Assembly (NCBI RefSeq): GCF_003672135.1
Contig: NC_039517.1
Location: 6,417,475-6,481,474, forward strand
Direction: 5' to 3'
Origin: Ooceraea biroi
Taxonomy: Eukaryota > Arthropoda > Insecta > Hymenoptera > Formicidae
DNA length: 64,000 nucleotides
Position numbers and translations under genes: made by a program. Shown here piece after piece: positions 11,371 to 25,526 of this stretch (position 1 is the first letter of the stretch; each line of letters starts with the position of its first letter). A model generated the notes under the pieces. The model searched no databases. It saw only the letters and a program-made list of their open reading frames with translations, and was not told the DNA's origin.

Positions 11371-12658
11371 TTGGGTTGTTCGGAAAGTAATTTCGTTTTT
11401 CACAAAGCGATGTCGTTAGTCGCGTTCCTCGATACTTAACCTTACTCTAAGCGGCAAATTCGTTTTATATTTTGACAACTGACATTTCAGACGTCATTTA
11501 GTATCTTATTGTGTTGCGATCTGTCAAGTAATTGTTTTTTGGCATCACATCAAACATGGAAAATCAAAGTGAGCATTTTCGTAATATTTTTCTTTTTTAC
11601 TACTGAAAGGGTAAAAATGCAGTGCAAGCGAGAAAAAAATTGTGTACCGTATATGGAGAAGATGTATTGAGTGAACATCAGTATCAGAATTGGTTTTCGA
11701 AATTTCGCACTGGAAATTTTGATTTGAAAGATGCACCACGTTCAGGTCGGCCAATTAAAGCTAATGACGAGAAAATAAAGGCTCTGGTGGATGCAAACCG
11801 TCGCATAACAACACGCGAAATTGCTGAAAAGTTAAATTTATCGAATTCGACCGTTTACGATTATTTGAAACGCCTTGGATTCGTTTCAAAGCTCGATATT
11901 TGGGTTCCACACAATTTAAAGGAAATTGACTTGATTCGACGCATTACCATCTGCGATTCATTGTTGAAACGTGAAGAAAATGAACCATTTTTGAAGCGAA
12001 TCATAACTGGAGATGAAAAATGGATTGTTTACAACAATGTTAAGCGAAAACGATCATGGTCCAGGCAAGATGAACCTGCTCAATCGACATCCAAGGCAGA
12101 TATTCATCAAAAGAAGATCATGCTTTCTGTATGGTGGGATTGGAAGGGAATCGTATTTTTCGAGCTACTACCAAGCAACCAGACGATTGATTCGAAAGTG
12201 TATTGTCGTCAGCTGGATGAATTGGATGCTGCCATCAAGCAGAAGCGACCAGAATTGGCGAATAGGAAAGGTGTCGTATTCCATCACGACAATGCCAGAC
12301 CACACACAAGTTTGGTCACTCGCCAGAAGCTTTTACAGCTTGGATGGGATGTGCTACCACACCCACCATACTCTCCTGATCTGGCACCATCCGATTACCA
12401 TTTGTTCCGGTCTCTACAAAATTCTTTGAACAATGTAAACTTCGATTCAAATGAAGGCGTCAAAAATCACTTGCTTCAATTTTTTGTCAATAAGGAGAAG
12501 GACTTCTATGAGCGTGGAATCTTAAAGTTGCCAGAAAGATGGCGAAAGGTAGTGGAACAAAATGGCCAATACATCACTGAATAAAATTTTTTCTAAATAT
12601 GAAAAAACCGCCTTTCATTTTTCCTTGAAAAAACGAAATAACTTTCCGAACAACCCAA
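11371..12658 (+). mobile_element. Mariner element, nearly intact
   Basis: The element is 1288 bp, flanked by TA (11369-11370, 12659-12660). The 30-bp inverted ends, TTGGGTTGTTCGGAAAGTAA and onward, differ at one position between left and right. Length, ends and DD34D transposase are all typical of mariner. It sits in the intron between dipeptidase exons E and F, in opposite orientation to the gene. The near-complete reading frame suggests a recent insertion. Confidence 0.95.
11556..12584 (+). pseudogene. Mariner transposase, full length with a single early stop
   Basis: From ATG 11556 to the stop at 12584 there are 342 amino-acid positions, with one in-frame TGA at codon 17 (11604-11606). 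From 11622 onward it is open for 320 codons. It has an N-terminal paired-like helix-turn-helix (ITTREIAEKLNLSNSTVYDY) and the linker WVPHNLKE. The three catalytic Asp sit in TGDEKW, HHDNARPH and APSDYHLF, with exactly 34 residues between the second and third (DD34D). The related element at 54362 has Arg at the position of the stop, consistent with one CGA-to-TGA change. Internal starts would lose part of the DNA-binding region. Confidence 0.93.
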
Positions 12659-15600
12659 TAATAAAACAATGAATTGATAAATTAACTTAATAAATGGTGC
12701 TTTAATAAGTTCAGCTTTTGATTCTTCTAAGCTTTGTTTCATTAGCACGCGAGCCATGCAGAAAAGGAGGATTTTTCATCAACTTAATATATAGATATTG
12801 TAATAGAAATAGATATCGTGTTGACAGCTGCAACTTGTCAATAGAATGAGTTACGCATCTGCTGGCAAAAATGGAAATAATTTCATCTCTCTTTATCTCT
12901 CGGAAAATATTGTTTTAAAACACCGCGCTTGCCACGATAAATTTTCGTCGTCGACCGCATGCTCGCGCCATAAAAGTCGATATGGAAATAATGTCCGTCC
13001 CGTGGAGCGGCAGCTTGTGAACGTACAGTGCGCCTAAGATCACAATTTACATGAATATTTCCGCCCGATAAGATAGAGCTTTAATGAAGCAGAAAGCCCC
13101 CGGGACTTTAAATTAGAAAACTGCTTGAAACTTTTATGGGTCCGCCTAGATACTTTGCGTTTCCCATATTACCACAGTAATTTCGCGGCGTGCAATTCTT
13201 CGCGGCGACTCCTATCTGTTATACCGGGGGCTGCCGGCGAATTATATTTTCGTTCATTTGCATTATTCAGTGTGTATAGGCATGACGACCTTGATGCGGT
13301 TGCTGTGCAAAAGTTCCCGTCTATTATGCATGCAAGCAGCGTGAATTAAAAAAGTTAATTAATACCTGTCTGCGCGAGATTAGGGACATGGTTTTTACGG
13401 GACACTTTGTAGCGCTATCACGCGAGATAGCGTTTCTTTTGCGCCTGGATACTTGCGTGTTTGTTATTGATGCATTATTATTTATTCAAATTTTCCTGCG
13501 CGCGATTTCTCTCAAGTGTATTATATCTCTTGCATGAATAAATGTTTAGTTTGAATTATTTTACGAAATGGAAGAGCGAAATGACTCGCGTTTCGTGATA
13601 CGAGAATCATGGCGCACCGCTTTCAACCCAGAACAATTATTTGCAGACTATCAATGCCGCAAAAATTGGACGTACGTTGCGCGCATCTGCCGGAATGGCG
13701 GAATAGAAGTGAATTCGCCTGGAAGAAGGTCATAGTACAATAATGAGCTGGTCGAGAAGCAGTCACGGATAAATTACACGAGTTACTTCGGGCGGTTTAT
13801 CCTTCATTACTTTAATTACCAGTATGCCGGGTGACTGCGGCGAACTTACTTTACCGCTGAGAGAGGTAAAGCCGGGAAACGCGACTCCGCCCTCTGTCTC
13901 ATGCGATCCTCTCTTACGGAGCCGGGAGCGGAAATGTGCCACACAAGGCCGAAATTCTCGTGCTGACGTTTGATGCTGACGTGCGATGAAAAACGCGCAC
14001 GTTGCACGAAAGGTATTATATTTTTTCCGCAGGAAGTATTCCTCGAATTAAAATTGCAGTGTTACGCGCGTATGTATCTCGATGAGGAAGAAATCCTCGC
14101 AGAATTTAAAACTTTCTCATATTTTCACGTGGTTTTACTCATGCTCCCGCATGTTTGTGAAGTATTGAGAGTTTTCCCACAGCTCTTCGTTCAGTAGGAT
14201 ATTCTGTGTTTGCAAAATATCTAAGGATTTCAAGAATCATTTTGCACAACTCGGCCGAGTTAAAATTGTAGAAGGCTGTCGCGCGTTGAGTTCCAATTTC
14301 AGAGAGAACGCGATCGTCCGAGCATTCAGTCAGCCTTTCTATCTTTATACCGTTGGAATGGTACGTTCGCGGAACTGTCGAGAGCCGTTCTTCGTTTGCC
14401 TCGTCGTCGGTAATTTCATTAATTTATCCCTAGAATCGTTACGAGCGCGGTCGATGCACCTCGCGACGATGTACGTTGAATCGCCACGCTGATGGCAAGC
14501 GAGGACAGCCCGGTAAAAGGGTTTAGACTGAATTTCGACGTTCTCATTACGGGCGTCATAACGAGGGCTCGTAGAAGACTCGGTGACAAGGGTGCGGGTA
14601 GGCGGGACGAGAGGGATGACCCGTCGAAAGCTGCTCGCTGACAATGTCGGGCCAACGAGAGCGGTTAGAGACTTATTCATGGCGTGTCGTGTCCCGGACT
14701 GAAACTGGCAGTTATGCAGCTGTATACTGTGTACACGCATCTAGCCCAACCGCATCCAGAGAGCCGTTATTCCAATCTCGGAAATTTCCAAATCGGGTAC
14801 GTCCATCATCGTAAGCTGACTGTAAACGCGAAATGATCACGCGCGATGATCCAGGCTCGCGATGATGCGCGCAACAGAATAATTCATTTTTGTCCGGGCT
14901 GTTGGGTGGATTCTCGTCGCGATTACACGCGATATTGTTACCGTGTTGTATTGTTATATTGCTATAATTTGATGTTGTTTACCGGAAGCAGTGGTTGCAC
15001 GGTCTTCTTAAAGCACGCATTCCTTCGAGAGTACCCTAACTCTCTCAACAAATCCCCAATGAACTTATGAATACTTGGCTCGTGCATTATACGTTCGAAA
15101 TTTATGAACTTATCTTAAACTTGGCTTGTGAACGCGCCAAAGCTCATTTACCGATCCTTTGGGATTCTCTGAAGCGCGAATTGAGAATGTTTTCTCTGCT
15201 ATGAGTTATTAAAGATATTTAACTTCGTTCGACCCACAATTTATTTTATTATGGTCGGAAAAATGAGAAGATAACATCCTCAAGAGATGATATAAATAAT
15301 ATTGTCAGATCGCGTTGTTACGTTTGCGTTGCTTATTGCAAATATCTATCGTTATCTATTTCGACGTTAATTAAGCCTCGTGCACGATTCACAGTATCAC
15401 AGAAGTATCGGTTACGGAAATAGTTATGTAGCGACGGTTACAGGTAAATAATCGAGCCTCGGGCGACTGGACACTCGAAAATATTGACCTGTCGCGAGCC
15501 ACTCGTCGTCGGTGTAGCCCGTCGAAACGTGACGATCCGAGGACCCGGAGTATCGCTGTACAGAGTTGTTGGCTGACCATGGTCACGAACGTTGTCCCAA

Positions 15601-17953
15601 TTCGCGAAATTTCCAATTCTGCTCATCGTCCCACCGTCCATGGGATTGGTATCGAGTTGTCGAGAGCGCGTGTCGCGTCGTCCTCTCGCGCGAATACTTT
15701 TCGTCGCGCGGCGAGATGCCCAGCGGCGAATTTACGCGGGCTAAAAATTTCTAGTGGAAAAACGCGCGTAGATCTCGTAAAAGTCCAGCCATCGGATAGC
15801 GACAACACGTTCAGCGAGCATCGATTCGCCTTTCTACTCCGCCTTCGAGTCCGCCCTTTCTACTTTTTGTCCGTCTTGCTCGTACCACCTCGTCTGTTTG
15901 CTCGTCGCTGCGACCGAATCGAATTCAAAAATGCCGTTTCCACGGGAAAATACGCTTCGCTCAAACGTAGTGACAGTGATTTATGGACGTGGATGGGAAG
16001 CGCGAGGCTCGATGGATCGGACTCCACGAAGGAAGTGATGCGCGGCTCTCGACTTCCGTAGGAATACCAAGCGGGAAACGTCCACCGACAATCGTTTCGT
16101 TCTCCTTTGCAATCCTGATGTGGATGTTGAGTACTTACGATGATGAGACCTCGGTTGCGTTAAGATTTAATTAAGTATTGCATTGAAATTCTCCGTCACC
16201 GTAAAATTTGCTGGAAATTGAAATTTAAGAAAGAGCAGAAATATATTACCCTGTCTCTCTTTTCCTCCTTTTTCGTCTCTACGGAAGTTAATCTCTGAAA
16301 GGTCCATCAACAATTTTCGACTCAAAGAGAAAATTTCCGTGTCTTAAACGTTTTGCACGTTTAAGAAAAATCTCTTTCACAGCTTCTCTCGACATCTCAA
16401 ACTGTGTACATATAGTCTCTCGGCACTTTGGATGCACTTTACCCGAAAACTCTGAGAAACGCGATATATCGTCTTCGTTTTAACGATCGTTATACGCGAC
16501 GCGTGAACTATAGCGGTTCTAAACTCTTTGCTCGTCCATAGTGGTGCTCCCGGATACGATGCCGTAACCGGTCGCCGCTGGAAACTCGACAAACGCGCCG
16601 GTATGAATTTTAATCTAGCGTAAAAGCTTATTGGTCGGCAGGACTATCAGCGGTGCCACGTCCTGCCAGTTTTAGCTTCCTGGGCCCTCATGCTTCCTGC
16701 GCGTCCCACCGTCTATTTCCGCGTGTGACCTACTTTCCACCTCTAGAAATAATTAAATACATCCCCGGGCTTTTTCCGGCCCATCTCGTACGAATACCCA
16801 CGTTGCTTTTCGCGCCGCGCGCGAATTACCAGCGAAAATGAGCGCGGCCGAATGAGACAAATACCCTCTGCGATTAGTTGACTGAAATTTAAAAAGATTT
16901 AAAACTTTTTTTTAAATTAAAAAGTTAAAGATATTCGCGCGCGCACTCTCCAGCTCTCAGACAGTTGCTTTTTGCGTTTTCCACGGCAGTGTCATAATTT
17001 TTATTGAACATTGAATGGAAAAGATGTAACTTTGCCTAGAATGTCTCCTCTCTTGTCCTCGAATTTTTCCTGGATATGATTTTTCGAAATCTGGATGGAA
17101 GGCATTGCAACATGAACTGAAACGTAATGTAATTTCAAGCACGAATTCATTCATTATATTTATTCTTTGTTTGATCAAATAAGGATTAACATAGAATACC
17201 TGTGATTGATCTTTAAAAATTGGTATTTTCCGAGTCAGCATAACAGGATTGACGTAAATCAGTTTATTCAATTCTCGTTTCCGGTATGACGTGCATGAAA
17301 ATGTGCTGTTCGACGTTCTATATAATATTATTCCAACTTCGTATTATTTGTTCCGCCAGAGTTATTTGTAGCCGTATATATGGCGCGACGGACATTGGTG
17401 AAACGATTCGCGGACCAACTGACGAAGTGGAAATGCAGCGGGCGTAGCAATAAACGAATTGATTGCCGAAGAATAAATAGCTTCGTGCTTTCGGTCTCCA
17501 TGAATTTCGTAGCAATTTTCGTGAAGGCAATGAGTCACTAGCTGTACGCACGAGCAAAATGAGGACTTGTCTGCGAAAACGGTTCTCGCGATTAGCTCGT
17601 TGAAATTTTAACCACGTGTTGTCAACCTAGTCAGTTAATTTAACGTTCAATTAAGAACGCTGCGCTTCCGGATTCGCGGATTCAGCATGACTGTTCCTAA
17701 TGCAGTCGCCAGTGTGGCTGCTGCATGGAATTGAGCGACCACGCAATTCCTTTCCGCGGGACAGATTGCTAATTAATTTGGCAAATAGGCGCTGTACAAA
17801 TTTGCCGTCAGCAAATATTGCTCTTCGAATCGTTTGACACTCTTAGCTGTCGCTGCTACGGCACTTAATTTGTGTTTGGAGCGGCCATGCTTCCCTCTTT
17901 TTCAACTCACGGAAGAACATTTTCTTCTCGAGTTGTTCTATAATGTTCTCATA

Positions 17954-18823
17954 CAGGGTGAGGCACCTAAAACAGGCCACCTGAATATCTCGGCTGTTAT
18001 TGGTGATAGAAAAAAATGTGTCAGATCAAACTTGCATGGTTTCGAGGGACACATAATTTTTTCTAAATCGTTTTTTATTAGGTCGACGCGTAGAGGTCAT
18101 ATGAAGGTCAACTTCGTTTTTTAAATGGTATGATATGTTTTTTTACGTACCATCTAGTAGAGCGTTTGAAGATGCGCACATTGATCTACGGGTCAAAATC
18201 ATTCAAGGTCACTGAAAGCCAACTGCAAGGGAAAATAATTTACTTTATATTGCCTAGAGTTCTCTGCTATTAAAAATACTGTAAACTCAGAAATGAAAAA
18301 GTTCTAGCCCTTAGAAATTTTTTTTTCCGCGAAGTTCTGAGTTGTTGTTATCATTATTTCTTATATTGCCTAGAGTTCCCTGCTATCGAAAATACCGTAA
18401 ATTCAGAAATGAAAAAGTTCCAGCCCTTAGAAATTTTTTCTTTTCCGAGAAGTTCTGAGTTGTTGATATCTATATTTTTTATATTGCCTAGAGTTCTCTG
18501 CTATTGAAAATACCGTAAACTCAGAAATGAAAAAGTTTTAGCACTTAGACATTTTAGCCTTCAGTGACCTTGAATGATTTTGACCCGTAGATCAATGTGC
18601 GCATCTTCAAACGCTCTACTAGATGGTACGTAAAAAAACATATCATACCATTTAAAAAAACGAAGTTGACCTTCATATGACCTCTACGCGTCGACCTAAT
18701 AAAAAACGATTTAGAAAAAATTATGTGTCCCTCGAAACCATGCAAGTTTGGTCTGACACATTTTTTTCTATCACCAATAACAGCCGAGATATTCAGGTGG
18801 CCTGTTTTAGGTGCCTCACCCTA
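17954..18823. mobile_element. Palindromic element, CAGGGTGAGG family, copy 2
   Basis: Same family as 7724-8473. The left end is CAGGGTGAGGCACC after TA; the right end has decayed to CACCCTATA. The arms pair as in copy 1. The core holds roughly 2.5 copies of the 118-bp unit in the same direction as copy 1 (TATTGCCTAGAG...GAAAAAGTTCTAG). The left break of the large duplication falls in this core at about 18527. No coding capacity. Confidence 0.9.
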
Positions 18824-18829
18824 TATATA

Positions 18830-19237
18830 CAGGGTGGCCCATTTTAATTTATACAGTCGATTTTTTAAAACACTAAAAGAGATACGAAAAAATGTTTCAG
18901 ACAAACATGTCACGATTTCGAGGGGGACATAAGATGATACCATTGGTTTGACCTTGAATAGTCGTTTGAAGGTCACGCGAAGATCACCTTCAATTTCTTA
19001 AATTGAAACCCCAACTTTTTATTGCAGATTCTTATTCTCCATCGAAAAGTAAGTAACTTTTGTCTGAAACATTTTTCCGAAAAATGTCATCTTATGTCCT
19101 TAAAATGATCTTCAAGATGAGTTTTGGTATCATCTTATGTCCCCCTCGAAATCGTGACATGTCTGTCTGAAACATTTTTTCCTATCTCTTTTAGTTTTTT
19201 AAAAAATCGACTGTATAAATTTAAATGGGCCACCCTG
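18830..19237. mobile_element. Small palindromic element, CAGGGTGGCC family, first copy
   Basis: A 408-bp element starting CAGGGTGGCCCATTTTAATT and ending GGGCCACCCTG, flanked by TA. The arms are about 120 bp and contain a conserved stretch with CGATTTCGAGGGGGACATAA. It abuts the preceding palindrome with only TATATA between them. It is non-autonomous and lies inside the duplicated block, so it recurs at 29805-30210. Confidence 0.88.
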
Positions 19238-22200
19238 TATATTTTAAACGTCTTTTCTAAAATTTACCCAATTTAGTATTATACAGTCATGTTATAAATA
19301 CATATGTGATTAAATGTTGGATGACTTTCTTTTCTGTTATTTCCGCAGATAAAAGGAAATGTTTAAAATAAATGGAAAGAATTATGCAGACTTACATTAT
19401 GTAGTAGTAGTTAGAAAAGCAAAAAAATATTTTATAAAGATCTATTCACTGTTCTATGCTCGTATCGGATATTGCGATTAGTCTCGTTGAAATTTTAACC
19501 ATGCCAGCCGGAACGTTTCGCCGTACGATTCCGCCATGTACGTGATCTCCCTGACACGGAAATAACGTAATTTTACCTTCGAAATTAAATATACTTGCGA
19601 GAGAGAACAGTTTTTGTCTATAATAGAAGCACGTTATCGAATTTAGTTGAGGTGAGTCCTCGGCGAGTTCGAGCAGCTTGTTCAGCGGATAAAATGTGTT
19701 TCGCCCCCTAAAAATTCAGTCGATCATTTATATTTCACAAGTTCGCCAGGAAAGATATTGGAAACCATCAATGTTTCTAGAGTTTTCATTTTCCGTGGTC
19801 ATTATGAAATAAAGAAGACAGCAAATATAAGCCTCTTTTTTTCTTCTTTTGGATTTTCCATGCGCCCATATTCCCTTTTTGTAGTGTAAGTTCTGACAAG
19901 CACGCGAACACGGTACCAGAAGATTCGTAGTGGCATAAGATATTTTTTCTAGCATGACAGGCTTTAACTTTAGACTGGATTGCCATGGCAGATATTAAAC
20001 TTCCCTTCTCCTGTAGTGCGAGAAGCTGGAAGTAAAGTACGAGGGAAACGAGCATTGTTTTCATTCCGATGCGACATCTCTCTCGAGATTCCAGTTCCTA
20101 TATTGCCACCCACAAGGTATACCCTTGTCATTTATGTCGTTCTTCTCGAAACCGTCGTATTCAGAAATCTCAGCCTTCACGAAGGAATCTTGAAACGCTT
20201 AAGAATGATTTCTGTCGGACGAGAGAGAATCTAGAACAACCTTAGTTATTGTTAGAATAATAACAGTTTATAGATTTCTGGCTGTGCCTGTTCGCATATT
20301 AAACAGAATGAAGGAGAGAATAATCTTTACGCAATATCGCAATAGAAAGAAAAATAAAATGCAATATGTGTCAGGCAATTCTGTTTGCGGTGCCAGTTTT
20401 AAATAAATTTAATTGAAATGAGAGAAAATATGAAGCATGTAGGTCATTTCGCATAAACTTGATAGATTTTAATTGCATGATATTTATATAGCAAACATTT
20501 CAGAAATGAGAAATATGTATTTCTGTGATATAAAATTTAAGTGTTTCTATTAAAATTAATTCATTCACCAAAAAATGTTTTGGTAAATATGTTACTATAT
20601 TAAGGTACGACTGCATCATTTTCACGTTTTTTTTTAAATTTTATGTGAACAATTTTATCAATAATATTGGAAGTTTAGGCGTGTAAGTAATCTATATGTA
20701 AAAATTTTATTGATCAGAAATATGATACAGTATCCTATATCCGTGCCTTTATTTTAATGTTCGGAAATCGAACATTTTTACGATAAAATTGAAAATAGTC
20801 TATACAGTAAAATAAAATTTCGAGGAGAATTTGATTTCCAATATATCAATAATTAATCATTTGTACTTTTATTTATTAAACGTTGCCCATTTTGTGGTTT
20901 CTGCCTGGATTTCACGATTCAATCCAATTTATTTGCTCGTGAAAAATAAATAAAAGCTTACCGCATAATAATGTTAAAAACCGTAGCACATGAATACCTC
21001 AATTTTATCACATTACATGTTGCGTGGACAGCTCGAATTTACATATTAGATTAACAAATTAACTTCTTAAAAATTTATAAGTTTGTTTTTCGCTTGAAGG
21101 AAACAGGAATGTTACGTGCATTAATTATTCGCGCGGCGCTGCACCATATCCGCTGCTGTACGTATTTATTTTTCTGATTCCCCGCATTTGTATTCGATAT
21201 TGTCGCTGGACAAAAATACGGGAAAACTGTATATCGCAATGGTTCGATCAGCGGCATACCTTTTACGTCGTTTTTCTTCTTTATCGTTTGGTCTGCAAAT
21301 CACGCCTCGATGCATCCACACTATTTTTCAATCCTCCACCATATATAGCAGATGCAACTAGGTACATTTTTATGCGGAATCCGGGGAAACTCAACAACTT
21401 TTTAGTCGTGTTCTACTGTCCTCAATTTACTTGCGGTTTCTCATCATTCGTTTCTTTCTTCAGCGCTTCCTCGTTTTCTTTCTTCGGCTCGTCACTCCGA
21501 CTACTTCATGCTTTGTCAATTTTTTCGTGCAGCTTAATGGCAGAGGCTGCGATTTCAGCAACGTGCGCGTGCCACAAAGAGGTCGGCATTTCTAACAAAA
21601 GGGGTTGCTCGATGCTCGCCCGCGTGTTTACTCGATTCTCACGTCCACTTAGCAAACTCCGTCTACCCTTCACCTCGAGTTATCGCGGCAAAGAAGAAGC
21701 CCGTGAGTCGTTTCTGCGCTGAACAAACTGCGTGAAAAGCGTAACAAAGGCGGGAATAATGGAAGAGAATAATGCCGGCCGGTCGGTAACAAACGGTTGA
21801 ATACTATCGGGTATCTCACGAGAACGATTTTATTTATGGAGTTCTTTAAAAATGCACTGGTACCGGTAGTTTTTCCGCCGACGTTGGGAAATGATGGACC
21901 TCGAGAGATATTTATGAGACCACATTGACTAAACATTTTTCTTGTATGCCGTTCCTTCCGTATTTTAACTCTGCTTTCAAATACATGCGGTCGAGAAACG
22001 TTCTGCGCGCTGCACACCTTGACGGTCATCATCTAAAATCGAGAACCGGTAATACCTTCTGTTCTCATAAATTTTCCGGTGCGGACTTTAACTGTGTCTT
22101 CGAGTCGCGCAAATGATCGGTAGCTCCGTACGTATTGATTTACACCCCCGACCTACATCCAAAGGTAGCCGAAAACTTCTCCGCGTTTGCACGTACTAGT

Positions 22201-22798
22201 TCGCAATCAGCTCGGCAGAACTGGCGCGCAAAAGGAAACCCGCTTACGAATTCGCGTTGTTCCCACTTGGCGAGGAAATCATACCCGTGCCCGATAATGG
22301 CGAACAAAGCAGTTGCTGCTACTTGAAATTATTAAAACAGTTGTTATCGCACGTTATGATCTCTTCGTATTGATTGGGTCAATTAACTGTTGTTTTCAAT
22401 TAACCATCCGATGAGTGCCGGCGATCATTTTGTTTTCGTTTTCCATTTTGTATTTGCAATGCTACAAGACAAATGACAAACAAAGATAAAATTGATCTTC
22501 TATGAGAACGTAAAACGAGCATCGATATATCAGTGTATCGATGACGAATAATTAAATTCTGAGAGTCACGATGGAAATTGAGCGCATCGATGGTAAATCT
22601 ACCCCCGCACGGCTGCACTTTTCGCATACGTTCCCATGACTGCCCTCGGCACTCAAACGGTTGATTGCGATATTCGACGGAATATAGAACCTCTTTCCAC
22701 GTTTCTTTCATCTTGAGCATTTTTATTCAGCGACGACACACTTTTTCGCACATTCAGCACATAATTATGTTTGCGTTCGGATGTATGGTTACACTTAC

Positions 22799-22874
22799 AA
22801 ATTGATCCCGTCATATCCAGCTCCGATGCCGACATGATCCACCCCGGCGATCGTCCGCACGTGATTGATGTGCT
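22799..22874 (-). CDS. Membrane dipeptidase exon E, second identical copy
   Basis: It has the same 76-nt sequence and the same splice sites as the copy at 33771-33846, and lies in the first copy of the duplicated block (18527-25526). The encoded segment holds HVGIGAGYDG. Its TT end joins the first G of exon F (11113) to make a Leu codon, so it splices correctly to exon F. Including both copies would shift the frame. It may be an assembly duplicate, an uncollapsed allele, or a true copy used as a mutually exclusive exon with unchanged protein. The coding identity is certain; its existence as a separate genomic exon is not. Confidence 0.75.
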
Positions 22875-25526
22875 CTGCAACATATCAAGAAAATTGCACG
22901 TATAATGTAATCGTCGTAATCCGATGCGCTCTGTAATGCGCCGCGATGTACGAACGCGCAGGTCGTTTGCCATGTAACGAGAAAAATTACATTCGCCACC
23001 CTAACCGCGGACTATCGCGCCCGGTGAATGCCGACCGAGCTATTTTTCAACTACGACTAATACACGACCGGTATTCTGCTCACGAGCCACAAAGAAAATT
23101 ACCTGCATTTATACGTTTCATCCGGCTGCATTGTTGCTCGCCGCGTGACAACGCATTTTTATATATTTGATGTAGGATAATGTCGCGCGTTCCTGTACGT
23201 GGTGTACGTGCTTGCGTTCCGGTTATCATAATTTTATGTCACAATCGCGCTGATACAATTTTGCGGAACGTGCATTAATTAATCATATCGCGTTTGATAA
23301 GGTTGGATAAAGAATTCGTTAATGTTTGCGCGAACTCGTTCTCCCATTTATGCAAAACCACCAGGTGGGACGCCGCAGATCGATTTGCAATTACCGTGAT
23401 CGTGCCGTGAAAAAGAAATTGGAAGGAGATTCGCGGAAATCTGTTGTTAATCTTCGATTTACATTCAGATGTGCATGGAGAATGTATCTTTCTGTTTATC
23501 GGCGGCTTCGCGTAATCGCGTTTGCAAATGCAATTTCCATGACTACGTAAATTTTGGAAATATACAACCCTCCCGCGCGAAGATGGATAAAATCGAATAA
23601 TAATTTGAGCAGGTACAATGAGATCATGAATGTGCGCATAAACAATGAAAATTTGCATATCCGTCAGGCGGATGTTATTGTTAACTCGGAAATGGCCGCG
23701 TGTGCGTGGGTGCAATTTACACCTCGGTGATCTAATGCATCACGGGTGTAATTTACATTCGCGGCGACACAAAACGTGAAAGACAATTCCGTGCTCTCAT
23801 CAGAATTATAAACAAATTCCGTTTCTCGTTGGATTTATTGCCGGGGAGGAAAAAGGCCGCTCTAACATTTCACAACCGCGGGCCGTGACGTGTCTGAGAT
23901 TGGTATCCGTCGATGCGTCGATACGAAAGTACTCTAACGAACGCTAAGGCATTTAAGATTCAATGTATCTAACAGATAACGGCATGCCGCTCGTACGAAC
24001 GTGCGACATGCATAATCGATCGGATAGATGACATAATTCATAGCCGATCAAGCCATAGAGCAACGGCGCGCGCGCGTGTCAGTGAACCGCAATTTTGTTA
24101 GAGTAGCACGAGCTGCTGCGAAGCGGAACACATCAGAAACGTCACAAATTTCGATTTTCATGTTGGCGCGGCGTCGATCTCGTGCTCCACCCGGGCTATC
24201 TCCATCATGTCGTAAATTATATGTCGACCAGTCCGGCATGACGCGGGCGCTCTTTCGAAATTGATCGTGATTCGCCGAGACACATCGTTACTCGATACGG
24301 ACAGAAAATCATGTAGGTGTGGCGAATGCAGAGATCCTCGAATAAAATTTCGTCAATCGAGAATCTTGAGTTTTATTGCACAAACAACGTTACAAATTTG
24401 TCTTGTATTTATCGAAATTAAAAGAATTACTTAAATCACGATTCCGGTTGAGGACACGAGGAAACAGAGAGTTGTTTGCGATCTTTACAAGTTTCCATTA
24501 AAGATGCAGACGACTTTACAGCATGACTGCCATGTGTACGATAAACGGAAGTGGTCACATTTGCATTGCATTCCGTGCATCGTAACAGTTGGCGCCATTA
24601 GCAGGTTGCTACCGAGATCTTTCGATTTGCATGTACGACGTAAACAAACGCGGTTAACATTTGTTTGGTAGAATAACGTGCAAATATCGTCCGGAATACG
24701 AGAGTACGAGAGAACACGGAATACGAGGCATTTGATGCCTTGCGCGTGCGAAACACATATAAAACGTAATCACGTTTAAAATAACAAAAGTGCATTGTTA
24801 TCTGCAGAAAGATTGATACTATCACATACAATAAATTATTAGTTTATCTCCAATTAAATACTATTTTGTAGTTTGCCAATCGATTGAAACTTGGACATAG
24901 AACAGAAAACAGAGAATAGAGAGAGAGAGGGAGAGAGAAAACAGATGGGTGTGATGATTATATGAACACGTTGGCGAGGCTTCTTGAATTTCATTTGCCA
25001 ATGCTGAAACACAAGTGCGAATACAGCGAATACAATTACCGGACACAAAGAATTAAATAACACATCGGCTGCGGATCGAAAGTAACTTCCGTAGATATCG
25101 TGCTTTCGCGCGCGGCGTTTCCAGCGTGCGGCTCAAATCGAGAAAATTGCATTTACACGGTAAACAGAACAGTTACTCAACAAACGTAATGCAGGGAATT
25201 GCGGGCTGCGATGGAGCGGCCGTGCTGGTTATTATTAACCGGCGGTGATTGTTGCAACGCGCGATGGCAGTAGCAATGGTCACCATGGGATCAGCCACGC
25301 TCCGCGGGAAGAGCAACGGCAATGGGGATAGGGCGAAGGGAGAATTCGCGCGAATCAATCATAAGCGTGTACCGGCGTATAATACTGGCCGAATGACCAC
25401 GCTGGGCAAACGCTGCAATCCTGAAATTATTACCGCCCACCCGGTGCATAACGCACTTCCCGCGTTCGCATAATTTTCTTGCCCGCTCTCCGCCGTGGTG
25501 GACATAATTTTCTCCGCGGCCGTGGT

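Larger units (their letters stand above)
11114..22798 (-). other. Dipeptidase intron E-F (11.7 kb to the nearer exon E copy)
   Basis: It contains a nearly intact mariner (11371-12658), a palindromic element (17954-18823), an abutting smaller palindrome (18830-19237), and the left part of the duplicated block (from 18527). Between 12660 and 17950 I see no recognisable coding domain. A 160-codon ORF at 15579-16061 overlaps opposing ORFs and lacks any familiar motif. Confidence 0.7.
18527..25526. repeat. Large duplicated block, copy A (7.0 kb)
   Basis: It aligns along its whole length with 29500-36500 at an offset of about 10,973. Where I compared the copies base by base, the differences were 1-2 nt indels (for example near 19858, 20373, 21175, 22605, 24832, 25119 and 25157), mostly in short runs, with no clear substitution. 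The left end falls inside the core of a palindromic repeat; the right end is the 100-N gap. It contains the small palindrome and one copy of dipeptidase exon E. No other gene in it is convincing. Confidence 0.95.

Noticed and set aside
15579..16061. 160-codon ORF on the plus strand
   Set aside because: It overlaps several ORFs in other frames, has Arg/Ser-rich composition typical of CpG-rich non-coding DNA here, and contains no motif I recognise. It lies inside a dipeptidase intron.
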